The position numbers and the translations under genes are program-made. From Bacillota bacterium (GTDB lineage: Bacteria > Bacillota > Clostridia > Acetivibrionales > Acetivibrionaceae), in contig JAEZUI010000025.1 in assembly GCA_023421115.1 (NCBI GenBank), positions 20,234 through 84,233 on the forward strand: a DNA stretch of 64,000 nt. Reading direction: 5' to 3'. Shown here one piece after another: positions 27,393-36,600 of the stretch. The stretch's first letter is position 1. Each line of letters opens with the position of its first letter. The notes below the pieces were generated by a model. That model was not told where the DNA came from. It did no database searches and saw nothing but the letters and a program-made list of their open reading frames with translations.

Positions 27393-28397
27393 TTAATTCT
27401 CCTTTAGATACTTTATAAGACTTTTAATGTATTCCCTCATATCTTCAAAGCTTCTTGCACTAATGTTTAATTCCCCTAAGTTTATTTCTCTTTTCCCCTC
27501 AAATAGTACCATATTAGTCGGATCACACATTGTGCCTATACGATAGAATTTAAAACCTTTATTTTGTGCCTCGTCTAAAAATTTCTTTTCATCTGACTCT
27601 TTAACTGTGAACAAAAGCTCATACTCTCCACACTCTCCCAAAAGCATAAGGGCCTTTGGAATCGAGGCAATTTTTGATAAAATTATTCCTATCTTCACAT
27701 AGGGAAGATTTCTAAGTATAAAGCCGGTTTTACTCATGTTACATAAATTTTTTATGCCGCTAAACACTCCATCACTTGTATCTGTACAAGCTGTTGCATA
27801 CTGGTTTATTAACTTTGCTTCCTTATTCCGCAGATTAAACAAAATGTTTAATCCCTTTGCCGCCTTTGATATCAATGGATTATCCGAATAAATATTCAAA
27901 TAAGCTTCCAAATTACCGGCACCCACCTCACCGGTTATATAAATGGCATCCCCCTCCCTAGCACCACTTCTTTTAAGGGGTTCTCCGTCATGCTCTCCTA
28001 TGACCGTACCTGTATATCTCCAACACTTTGACTTGCCCATATCCCCACCGAGGAAAGCAACACCCGCCTTCTCTAAAACATCGGAAATACCCTGAGACAT
28101 TCCTCTAATATATTTTTCATCCCAACAATCACAAACAACCATGCTATGAAGGTAAAAAACCGGCCTACCACCCGCTGCAAATATATCACTAATACTCCCT
28201 AATGCCATATTCCAGCCTAAAGCATAGGCATCATGTTCTCTGAAATTGTCTTCCTGGGAAAACTCGTCAATATTGACAAGAAGTTTCCTGTCCCCTAAGT
28301 TTACTATCTCACAGTCACATTCAAATAAACTGTTTTCCTGAACCTCCGACTTTGGCATTATACTTGCCACTAAATTTATCAAATCTTTTTCATTCAT
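27393..28397 (-). CDS. ThiL / AIR-synthase-like ATP-binding protein
   Basis: A 334-residue member of the PurM/ThiL/HypE/SelD fold. The N-terminal half has the metal-binding NIDEFSQED and ALGSISDIFAAGGRP blocks, then FLGGDMGKS. The C-terminal half has CTDTSDGVFSGI and GECGEYELLFTV, which match thiamine-monophosphate kinase. The start is the ATG at 28397, five bases past the stop of the lipid kinase. A longer frame to 28511 lies inside the upstream gene and is not used. No thiamine gene is nearby. The operon context argues for an ATP-dependent activation or phosphorylation step on a pathway intermediate. That is inference. Confidence 0.85.
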   Translation of the reverse strand: MNEKDLINLVASIMPKSEVQENSLFECDCEIVNLGDRKLLVNIDEFSQEDNFREHDAYALGWNMALGSISDIFAAGGRPVFYLHSMVVCDCWDEKYIRGMSQGISDVLEKAGVAFLGGDMGKSKCWRYTGTVIGEHDGEPLKRSGAREGDAIYITGEVGAGNLEAYLNIYSDNPLISKAAKGLNILFNLRNKEAKLINQYATACTDTSDGVFSGIKNLCNMSKTGFILRNLPYVKIGIILSKIASIPKALMLLGECGEYELLFTVKESDEKKFLDEAQNKGFKFYRIGTMCDPTNMVLFEGKREINLGELNISARSFEDMREYIKSLIKYLKEN

Positions 28398-28401
28398 CCT
28401 A

Positions 28402-29370
28402 TCAAACCTCACTAACAACATCCAATCCATCGGCTGCAACTTCAATACTACAAGGTAAAAACCCTGCCGGATCACCATCGAACTCAACTTCCGGATTAAT
28501 ACTGTTTCCACATATTTCTATTGTTTTTATATAATCAAGCTCTAAAATACCATTGTTTACTATCTTTTTTCCGCTATACATCTTTTTTACAACAGACAAA
28601 CAATTTTTCAAACTCATATTTTTGACACAAAGTCTATACAAAAACCCATCACCTTGTTTAAGGGTATTTTTCACCTTTATCCCCGACGCTATATAAAAGG
28701 ATTTACCAATGGAAATGTTATGGGCTCTTTCAATTCGCTCGCGTTTTCCATCTGCAATCACATGAAAGTCACATGGTTTATAACAAAACAGTGTCTTAAT
28801 AAGAGCAGTAAATGTACCCAAGTGATCTCCTAAAAAACTTCGTATCCCACCATTTGCTCTTCTTGCCAATTGAGCTCCAAGACCGATATTTGCACAACAG
28901 GCAAAATAACAGGTTTTGAAGAGATCATTATGATCCACAAATTTACCTTCGTATTCTTTCATAAACTCTTTAGCCAGAACTATTTTTCCAACCTGAATCT
29001 GTTGGCTATTATTTTGCAAAAGAACTTCTACAGCCTTTTTTACATCTGTTGGTATTCCATAACTTTTACAAAAATCAGGACTTGTACCTGTATAAATAAC
29101 TCCCATTTTTCCTATAGAGATTCTACTGCCGTCATCCTTATAAAAACCCGACAGCACCCCATTTATAGTGCCATCTCCTCCAACTGCTACAATTACATCA
29201 TAGCCCTCTTCATTGGCAGTTTTTGAATATATAAAGGCATCCCCTAAAGAATGAGTAATTTTGTATTCATAATCCACCTTAGCACTATCTAGCAATTTAA
29301 AAATCCGCTCAAACAGCTTTTTTGATGTTCCACCTTTAGAACCGGGATTTAGAATAAAGAAGTATTTCAT
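28402..29370 (-). CDS. Diacylglycerol/sphingosine-type lipid kinase
   Basis: A 322-residue lipid kinase of the DagK/YegS/LCB5 family. The nucleotide-binding GGDGT motif (AVGGDGTINGVLSGFY), the N-terminal NPGSKGG and the C-terminal VEFDGDPAGFLP block are present. In place of the usual GTGNDFAR the protein has GTSPDFCKSYGIP. It would phosphorylate a hydroxyl on a lipid at the membrane. Its ATG overlaps the oxoamine synthase stop by 4 bases, so the two are translationally coupled. An oxoamine synthase next to a DAGK-type kinase and an SDR reductase is also seen in bacterial sphingolipid loci, where the kinase acts on the sphingoid product. Confidence 0.9.
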   Translation of the reverse strand: MKYFFILNPGSKGGTSKKLFERIFKLLDSAKVDYEYKITHSLGDAFIYSKTANEEGYDVIVAVGGDGTINGVLSGFYKDDGSRISIGKMGVIYTGTSPDFCKSYGIPTDVKKAVEVLLQNNSQQIQVGKIVLAKEFMKEYEGKFVDHNDLFKTCYFACCANIGLGAQLARRANGGIRSFLGDHLGTFTALIKTLFCYKPCDFHVIADGKRERIERAHNISIGKSFYIASGIKVKNTLKQGDGFLYRLCVKNMSLKNCLSVVKKMYSGKKIVNNGILELDYIKTIEICGNSINPEVEFDGDPAGFLPCSIEVAADGLDVVSEV

Positions 29371-30545
29371 AATTCTCTTCCAATCTCATCTATCATTTCA
29401 GTAACTTTCTCAATGGTTTTTTGTGAAAGATTCGCACCGGCAATCAACCTCAATCTTCCCTCTTTTGGAGGAACTGATGGTTCTATAAAAGGTGTGGTCA
29501 ATATTTTTTTATTATAAAAACTCTTTGCAAGCAGAATAGTTTTTAAGGAATCGCCTGTTTTGACCGATATTATGGGAGCCTCCCCATTACACAAGTTAAA
29601 ACCATTTAACAATAGACTATTTCTGATTGTATCCCTGTAACTCCATAACTTTTCGCTTAACTCTTCGAACTCCTTTTCTATAATAGTCAAAACCTCATCT
29701 ACTGCACCCAACATAGCCGGGGCTATTCCAGTGGAATAGACGAGTTGAGGACAATAATACCTCAAATATTCAATAATGTCCTTGTTTCCCGAAATAATTC
29801 CTCCGGAAGATGCAATAGCCTTACCTAAAGAAGCTGTGTAAATACCTTTGAAATCTTCTATCCCACATGCTTTTAAAACTCCTCTGCCACCTCTACCAAT
29901 AACTCCTATACCATGGGAATCATCCACTATTGTTAAAGCGTTATACTTCATACCTAACTCATAAATTTCTTTCAGCGGTGCAATACTTCCCTCCGTGGAA
30001 AAAACAGATTCTGTAACTATAAATATCTGGCGATATTTTTCTGAGTTTTTAAGAATTTTTTCGAGATGATCAATGTTGTTGTGTAAAAACGGTCTGATTT
30101 TGCATCCCACACACTTAATGCCCTCTATAAGCGAAGAGTGAGCATAGTGATCTACTAAAATCAAGTCTTCTTTGCCGCAAATAGCAGCAAACAAACCGTT
30201 ATTTGCCTGATAGCAGGAGGGAAATATAATTGTATCTTCAAGTCCCACAAAAGAAGAAAGTTTTCGTTCAACATTTCTATACAATTCTATATAACCAGTA
30301 GCCACCGGTGTTCCACACAGCGAAGCCCCATACTTTTCAACGGCAGCAATTGCAGCCTTCTTTACTCTTTCATCTGCCCCAAGACCCAGATAGTTATTTG
30401 CTGCAAGATTTATATATTTTTCACCCTCAATAATTAAGGGATCGCCAAGGCCTGACCCAATACAATTATAGTAAGGATTAAACCCTGCCTTATTTGCCAA
30501 TTCTTTGTCCATTTTAAATCTTTCATAGAAAGTTTCTAAATACAT
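29367..30545 (-). CDS. Alpha-oxoamine synthase (PLP-dependent; AONS/KBL/SPT family)
   Basis: A 392-residue fold-type I PLP enzyme that condenses an amino acid with an acyl thioester, losing CO2. Seen: NYLGLGADERV near the N-terminus, the active-site Asp and His in VDDSHGIGVIG, the PLP lysine in TASLGKAIASSGG, and HYAHSSL. The family splits into 8-amino-7-oxononanoate synthase, glycine C-acetyltransferase and serine palmitoyltransferase. No biotin genes are present, and an ACP gene lies 2 bp upstream, as in ACP-dependent serine palmitoyltransferase loci. The usual His of the GTxxxH segment is replaced (CGTPVATGY). Acyl donor and amino acid cannot be fixed from sequence. A sphingoid-like or other aminoketone lipid is my inference. 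Confidence 0.92.
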   Translation of the reverse strand: MYLETFYERFKMDKELANKAGFNPYYNCIGSGLGDPLIIEGEKYINLAANNYLGLGADERVKKAAIAAVEKYGASLCGTPVATGYIELYRNVERKLSSFVGLEDTIIFPSCYQANNGLFAAICGKEDLILVDHYAHSSLIEGIKCVGCKIRPFLHNNIDHLEKILKNSEKYRQIFIVTESVFSTEGSIAPLKEIYELGMKYNALTIVDDSHGIGVIGRGGRGVLKACGIEDFKGIYTASLGKAIASSGGIISGNKDIIEYLRYYCPQLVYSTGIAPAMLGAVDEVLTIIEKEFEELSEKLWSYRDTIRNSLLLNGFNLCNGEAPIISVKTGDSLKTILLAKSFYNKKILTTPFIEPSVPPKEGRLRLIAGANLSQKTIEKVTEMIDEIGREL

Positions 30546-30547
30546 AC

Positions 30548-30793
30548 CTACTCACCTTCTTTTTCAGAAAAAACCAGTTTTATTTTATTTACTATATCGT
30601 CAACCGTTTCAATTCCAACAAAGTCATCTTCATTGATTTCTATTGAAAATTCGTCTTCCAATCCCGCAATTATCATTATCTTGTTGAATGAATCAGCTCC
30701 AAGATCGTCAACTAGTCTGCTTTTTATTGTAACTTCAAAATCCCCTTCTAAGTTCTCCCCAACAACTTTTAAAACTCTTTCCTCGATAGTCAT
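30548..30793 (-). CDS. Acyl carrier protein
   Basis: An 81-residue acidic carrier protein. The phosphopantetheine site is the Ser of DLGADSFNKI, and the helix III segment EDDFVGIETVDDIV is normal. The ATG at 30793 follows AAGGGGAAA. The longer frame to 30862 has no ribosome binding site. It is 2 bp upstream of the oxoamine synthase gene, so it is very likely the dedicated acyl donor for that enzyme and for the ketosynthase of the operon. Confidence 0.95.
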   Translation of the reverse strand: MTIEERVLKVVGENLEGDFEVTIKSRLVDDLGADSFNKIMIIAGLEDEFSIEINEDDFVGIETVDDIVNKIKLVFSEKEGE

Positions 30794-30897
30794 TTTAATT
30801 TCCCCTTCCCCTATTAAAAAGTACACTTTTAAGCTTCTAAACATAGGAACATTATTTTGCAATACAAAAAATACAAATCAAATTTCTCTAAATGCCA

Positions 30898-30924
30898 ACT
30901 GACTGGTCATTTTTTAGAAACACC
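30898..30924 (-). repeat. Dispersed repeat unit forming the end of the flavoprotein gene
   Basis: The minus strand reads GGGGTGTTTCTAAAAAATGA then CCAGTCAGT. The first part is read as Arg-Gly-Val-Ser-Lys-Lys-stop in the old-yellow-enzyme gene. The remainder matches the TRACYRGTCART part of the other copies. Confidence 0.65.
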
Positions 30925-32136
30925 CCTATTCAAAGTTTTGTAACAATGTGTAACCTCCTCTGAATCGCACATTACCGCACAAACATTGCAATTTATACAC
31001 TTCGAATCGTAATATTCATTGTCCATAAGCTTTACTACAAAATTCGGTTCACAAATAAAGGGTCTGCACAAACTCACAAAATCAAAACTATGTTCTTCCA
31101 CCAAACGCTTTATTTCTTCTCCTCTTCTAACTCCCCCCACATAAATTACAGGAATATCCGTTTCTTGTTTTGCAAGCTTTGCATATTCAAGATTATACAA
31201 AGGAGTAAAAGGCTCAAATTTTTGCTTTACAAAAGGATACACAAATGTCTTCCAAAGCATCTTGCCCACTTTGCTATTTACTCGGTAAACAGGATTTTTT
31301 GACAATATAACCTCTAAAGGGATATCACCTCTGAATATATTTAAGGCATAGTCCATTGTCCCGTAGCTTACTTCAATTGCATCTACCTTTTTACCATCTA
31401 AAAATCTTATTAGTTCAATAAAATGTGCTGATTTAAATCTATTAAGATAATCATCACTTCCACTGACTTTCACAAGTATTACAAATTCCTTATTACACCT
31501 TTTTCTGATACCGTCAATTATAAGTTCTAGGAACTTAGTTCCTAGCCCACTCTTTTTGTCAATTCCAAATTCATCACTTCTATTATTAATTGAAGGCAGT
31601 ATAAACTGATGAATCAGATACCCGTGGGCACAATGAAGCTGTACACCGTCAAATCCTGCCCTTTGAGCATATAAAGCCGCTTCAACGAACTTATCAACCA
31701 GCTCATAGACCTGATTTGTATTAAGAACTTTTGGTTTTTCTCCAAAATAAAACGATTTTTTCTCCGAAACTCCAACTACAGGCATCCCGGTTTTAACAGT
31801 CTTTGTTTGCCTTCCTGTATGAGCTATCTGCATGAATATTTTGCAGTCATTTTGATGTGCAATATCGGTAACTTCTCTATAACATTCTGCTTTGTCACCT
31901 TTATCAATACCCGCCTGTCCGGGGTGCATAGCTTTACCTTCTTGGCCTACATATGAAAATCCGGTAATTATCCCTCCAATTTCTCCTTTTGAAAGCTTTG
32001 AGTACAACTTTATATAATCCCTGTTGGGTCTTCCCTCTTCATTACACATTCCTTCAAAAGTAGCAGACCTGATTATTCTGTTTTTTAGTACCAAATGCCC
32101 TATTCGAGCCTTTTCAAACACCTTGATTGCTCTCAC
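30907..32136 (-). CDS. NADH:flavin oxidoreductase (old yellow enzyme) with Fe-S motif
   Basis: A 409-residue FMN-dependent ene-reductase of the 2,4-dienoyl-CoA reductase/OYE class. The barrel has NRIIRSATFEG, QIAHTGRQ, the HCAHGYLIHQFILP active-site block with two His, and SINNRSDEFG. The C-terminus carries CINCNVCAVMC and a further Cys (THCYK), the pattern of a 4Fe-4S cluster. The second FAD/NAD domain of full-length dienoyl-CoA reductase is absent, so electrons must come from a partner. The GTG start at 32136 overlaps the ribosome binding site AAAGGAG. A GTG at 32121 is an alternative. The last six codons come from a dispersed repeat. In the operon it probably reduces a C=C bond of the lipid or prenyl product. 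Confidence 0.9.
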   Translation of the reverse strand: MRAIKVFEKARIGHLVLKNRIIRSATFEGMCNEEGRPNRDYIKLYSKLSKGEIGGIITGFSYVGQEGKAMHPGQAGIDKGDKAECYREVTDIAHQNDCKIFMQIAHTGRQTKTVKTGMPVVGVSEKKSFYFGEKPKVLNTNQVYELVDKFVEAALYAQRAGFDGVQLHCAHGYLIHQFILPSINNRSDEFGIDKKSGLGTKFLELIIDGIRKRCNKEFVILVKVSGSDDYLNRFKSAHFIELIRFLDGKKVDAIEVSYGTMDYALNIFRGDIPLEVILSKNPVYRVNSKVGKMLWKTFVYPFVKQKFEPFTPLYNLEYAKLAKQETDIPVIYVGGVRRGEEIKRLVEEHSFDFVSLCRPFICEPNFVVKLMDNEYYDSKCINCNVCAVMCDSEEVTHCYKTLNRGVSKK

Positions 32137-32233
32137 TCCTTTAGAAATAACGAACTGTATATATTATCCTTGCTGCTTATCTATTGCCAATTTGCATCTC
32201 AACAAATCCACCTAAATTTACAGTTTTATCTCT

Positions 32234-33190
32234 TTAAGCTCTGCTATTTGAATGCAAATCAAACAATAAACCTACAAACACATAGGAAGCAATATAGAGC
32301 AGCATAGCAAGCTGAGGGTTAAATAGTGCAATTAAAGCTGCCTGCGCACAGGAACATGTTCTGAAATTTGAAGAAAGTGAATAATAGGTTTTCTCCCCTT
32401 CAGGATATTTATAGTACAAAAAACCTGTCCAAAACTGAAGAATTACGCTAATTATTGCTAGATATACAAAAACTTCATTTACTTTTATATCGGCTAATGC
32501 TACTGGATACAACACAATAAATGATAATGATGGTATAAACACCAATAGCAGAGCAATAATCCTGGACTTACCAATACCATATTTCACTACAATTGTCTTT
32601 TTTCCTGCTTCCTTATCACCTTTATAATCTTTAAAATAAGTATAAAAGGTCATTACTGCGTTTATAACAGCCACAATAATAATTAAGGCCAATAGGGTTT
32701 TTGATATATAAGGATAACCCACCGGACCAGCTGCAAAAAAACCGACTGCCAAAGACATTGAAATCATTACTCCAAAGACAAGGTTTCCTAAAATCCCATG
32801 CCCCTTTGCATATTCATATACAACATTTAAAAGTACTCCTACTATGGCAGGTATAATAGCTATTGGCTGGAGATAGATCCCCATTATACAGAAGGAGACA
32901 AGCAGCAATATAACTGATGTAATCAAAGCCTTAGAAGGAGGCAGTTCTCCAGTCACCATCGGCCTTAATGGTGCATTTATTCTATCTTCTTTAATTCCTA
33001 AATAGTCATTGATTATTTGATTTATTCCCCAGCTCATAAATAAAATCATCAAGATTATTGCCTTTTTAGAAAAATCTATCGGCTCTTTTGCAACATACTC
33101 ATAATACGCAACCCCAACCCACCCGGCAATACCAGTTACAAAGGCATAATAAAGCCTCATTGATTTAATGTACGCCCAAATAAAATTCAA
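32234..33190 (-). CDS. UbiA-family prenyltransferase
   Basis: An integral membrane prenyltransferase of 318 residues with about eight or nine membrane segments. The first Asp-rich motif is NDYLGIKEDRINAPLRP. The usual NDxxDxxxD has Gly in place of the middle Asp. The second motif is YFKDYKGDKEAGKKT. The protein should transfer an isoprenoid chain to an acceptor at the membrane. The start is a TTG at 33190 after AGGAAGTG. It is the first gene of the operon and has a promoter with a CRP/FNR-like palindrome upstream. No menaquinone genes are nearby, so the acceptor is more likely the product of the ACP/ketosynthase/oxoamine pathway. Confidence 0.88.
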   Translation of the reverse strand: MNFIWAYIKSMRLYYAFVTGIAGWVGVAYYEYVAKEPIDFSKKAIILMILFMSWGINQIINDYLGIKEDRINAPLRPMVTGELPPSKALITSVILLLVSFCIMGIYLQPIAIIPAIVGVLLNVVYEYAKGHGILGNLVFGVMISMSLAVGFFAAGPVGYPYISKTLLALIIIVAVINAVMTFYTYFKDYKGDKEAGKKTIVVKYGIGKSRIIALLLVFIPSLSFIVLYPVALADIKVNEVFVYLAIISVILQFWTGFLYYKYPEGEKTYYSLSSNFRTCSCAQAALIALFNPQLAMLLYIASYVFVGLLFDLHSNSRA

Positions 33191-33245
33191 CTAAATACAC
33201 TTCCTTTTCCTACGAAATTTATAATATCAAAATTTCGTTTCTATA

Positions 33246-33276
33246 TTTATAATGGTATATTATTATTAGGTGACAA
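33246..33276 (-). promoter_or_regulatory. Promoter of the UbiA-ACP-oxoamine synthase operon
   Basis: On the minus strand TTGTCA (33271-33276) and TATAAA (33246-33251) are about 19 bp apart in an AT-rich stretch roughly 55 bp upstream of the prenyltransferase start. Confidence 0.45.
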
Positions 33277-33301
33277 ACAAGTTTAAATGGTCATTGATTT
33301 A

Positions 33302-33317
33302 TGTGACTTTAGTCACT
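33302..33317. promoter_or_regulatory. CRP/FNR-like palindrome upstream of the operon
   Basis: TGTGA-CTTTAG-TCACT matches the TGTGA-N6-TCACA pattern of CRP/FNR-family sites except at the last base. Its centre lies about 70 bp upstream of the inferred transcription start, a class I activator position. Confidence 0.45.
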
Positions 33318-33513
33318 TGACTGCAACTTATGCTCAATTTATTACATAAGTCTGACGATTTATTTAAAACAAGCTATACTTTAGAACAAATGGAGGGGAA
33401 CGCGCCGTTTAGTGTTGTAGATTGCTTGAAATTAGTGGGTTTTAGAAGGGCTTTGAAGGCTTGTATTTTGTGCAATTCAGACAATATCTGATGAATTAGA
33501 CTGTACAAAAAAA

Positions 33514-33546
33514 ATGACGCCAACCAAAATTGTTGATTGACGTCAT
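33514..33546 (-). terminator. Terminator of the PL8 lyase gene
   Basis: On the minus strand ATGACGTCAATCA pairs imperfectly with TTGGCGTCAT and is followed by a run of eight T. It lies about 80 bp past the lyase stop. Confidence 0.75.
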
Positions 33547-33625
33547 AATTGATTTTTTATTTATTCCACTGTCTACTTGACATGGAGCACTTCAAAGTTG
33601 CTGGCTTTTGTTTTTTTGGTGTTTG

Positions 33626-36600
33626 TTATCTTATTACTATAAGGTCAATACTAAATGCCCCACTCGAAATACTACTCTGATCAGTAGGGTCTAGCCTTAT
33701 CTGCTTGAGTGTGCCTGTCCATCCACTTATACCGGACATATCAATGATATAATCCCTATAATCAGGGTCATTAGCTTCAATATTAAATGACCTTGACTTT
33801 GCTTCATTCCAACTCTTGTCCGATGAGGTTGTAAAATATATCTTGCCCTTTTGAGCGGATGTACTGTTCTTCATTCTTATAACAATAGTTTTATTACTAT
33901 CAATATTAAAATCAAGGTTATCCGGTGATCTCAACTGTGGATCATTTGATGACAATTTTCCGCCAACATATCCCCCTGTCTGCCATGCAAAGCTATTAAC
34001 TCCTGATGTAGCAGTCCAATTTTCAATAGTTGAACTGAATTCCCATACCTTGATATCTAATGGTTTATTGTCTTCTGGCTGTTCTATTGGCTGTTCTATC
34101 GGTTCTTCTATTGGTGTATCTACACTTGAAGCTGACTGCTGTATCTTGATATAGTCAATGTCAAAAGCTCCACTTGAAACACCGCTTTGGTCAATAGGAT
34201 CTAGCCTTAACTGTTTGAGTTCTCCAGTCCAACCTGATATGTTGGACATATCGATGGTATAATCTCTATACTCTGAATCATTTGCAGTAATACTAAAAAT
34301 CTTTGATTTTGCTTCGTTCCAATTGGTATCGGAGGAGGTTATAAAGTACAATTTGCCTCTTGTTGCCACCGTGTTGTTTTTCATTCTTACAACTAGTTTA
34401 CTATTATCAGCATTGATGCCAAGATTATCCGGTGATTTTATTAGAGGATTGTCTGAAGACAAGTTGCCTCCTATATATCCACCTGTCTGCCATGCAAAAC
34501 CACTAACACCTGAACCAGACCAACCTTCTGTATTTGAAGTGAACTCCCAGGATTTTATGTCTTTTGTTATGTCTTCGAGCTTAGCTGTATTAAATTTGAC
34601 CTTAAAAGACTTACCTCTGGCATTCCTTACATTTACAGAGAATTTTATTGTCGGACTTAACTGGGTAACTGTAATAGCGCTGTCTTTAGAAACAATTCCA
34701 GTTGCAGGCTTATTTATTGTTATATCTATGGTTCCATAATTGAGCTGAGTTGTATCACATACAGATATTTCTATATCCTTCTGTGCATTTTCTTTTGTCA
34801 TAACTGCTGCTTTTTTGTTAGATGTAATAATATCTACTGTTTTTAGAGTGTCATTCCAGAAATTCACACCTACAACACCCAGTTTATTCTCTTTTACAGC
34901 CATTGCCTCGGATGAATTTTCCAGTATTGTAATATCAGGGTTGCTTGAATAGTTTGACACCTCAGAACTGCTTGCACTAGGAAGCAATACATAGGAGTAT
35001 GTTTTGCCAGATGGATTGCTGCCATGATCCAGCCACATCGTCAGGAAATTTCTTGTATACTTGGTCTCAGATCCAGCTCCACTAATCTCTGACCATGAAC
35101 CAGTCCTTGCTTCACGAAGTCCTTTAAGGCTAGCACCTTCAGGAAAGTAGTATCCTATGCTGGAATTCACTGAATCTCCGGTTAGATATGCCCACCTAAC
35201 CTCGTTCATGGTTTCTGACCATCCAAGACTTGATGATTTTTGAGTACCATTTACTAAAAGGGCGTTGTTACCACTGTTATTAATTTTTCTATTTTCAACT
35301 ATCGTTTCAACAACTTTATTGTCAGTTGAAGTAATGCCACTTCCAAGACAGACAATTTCATTGTCAAACATAAACCATCCCTTGTTGGCAGAAAGGTTTT
35401 GACCCGGGGTTTTAAGCTGCATACCTGTAACACCAAAGATACCATTAATGTCCGTTCCACCAACCCAGGAGCAGGATGATGTCTTTCTTTGGGGAACAGT
35501 TGAGTTTTGAAGGACTGTTGTACCGGGCAGCCTATAAGAGTCTACTGTTGGCCAGAAATTATCGGTATATTGGGTCTTGTCAGCATTAGCCAGCTCCATC
35601 CATCCATCACCCTGATGCCATCCTTTTATATTGTTGCCAGGATTGCCAACAGACTCATAATTTCTGATTCTGTTGGAATACATGTTGATACCAATTCCAT
35701 ATGTAGGTCTTTGCTGATATACACGATCCATACTGTTATATTGTTTATACTTTTCAAGAGGCCCTCTTGGAGATACCGATGGATCATTCATTATGCCTTT
35801 AACTAGTACCAAATTATGAACTGTATTAATTAAAGATGAGTAAAATGGCTCAACTGTTAGGGCGTTAACGTAATTTTTAATAAGACTCTTAAAATAAGCA
35901 GCATCCTTATCTGGTGCAACATGGGACAAATATGCCAGTGACCTTATTAAAGAATTCGTTCTTGAAGCACCAGTAGCACCGGAATTTGAGGTTCCCGCAC
36001 CAAACATACGTCCATCAAATACTAATGGTTCAAAGGATTCATAAACCCATCTGTATGCGTTTGAAACATCAGGATTATTAATCTGCCACTTAGAACCATC
36101 TAGTAAATATATAATCCAGCTCAGCTCATACATATTGTTTACACCATATCCCTGGGTGTACGCTACAGCTTCATGCTGAATAAATGAGCCATCTTCATAA
36201 AAGCCATCACTACTGATAACATTTATGAACAGTTGTGCAGTAGCATCTCTTGTAGTTGCAATTTTTTCACTGCTTTTACCTAGAATACCACGTCTAGCTA
36301 CAACACTACAAACCCAAGCTCTGTTAGCACCTGTAGATACCTGACCAAAATTACATCTATTTGGGTCGGGTGTAAATTTGTCTATTGCAGCAAGATACTC
36401 TTTAAAAAGATCAGTTCCTGATAAATCATCATATAATATGCACAATATATCCTGGACTGCAAGCGGAATACCAATTTCCCAATCCCACCAGTTGTTACCA
36501 TTGCCTTGAGAACCCTGAGACTTTTTTGAATTATACCAATTATTATCAACCATCCACTTCAGGGCATTGATTATTTCTGCTTTCCATGCTGCATTTCCAT

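Noticed and set aside
29367..30545. Biotin synthesis (bioF)
   Set aside because: No other biotin gene is nearby, and the gene is coupled to an ACP and a lipid kinase gene.
23240..33190. RiPP cluster driven by the radical SAM-SPASM gene
   Set aside because: No precursor peptide, leader peptidase or exporter is in the operon. The nearby 30-codon peptide ORF is beyond the terminator and has no Cys or leader/core pattern. A lipid-type pathway explains the neighbours better.
23240..33190. Closthioamide-type or ladderane-type pathway
   Set aside because: The key genes of those pathways are absent, while the oxoamine synthase and lipid kinase have no place in them.
33390..33491. 33-codon plus-strand ORF (MEGNAPFSVVDC...)
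   Set aside because: It has richer GC than its surroundings and a clean stop, but no upstream ribosome binding site, and I recognise no homologue.
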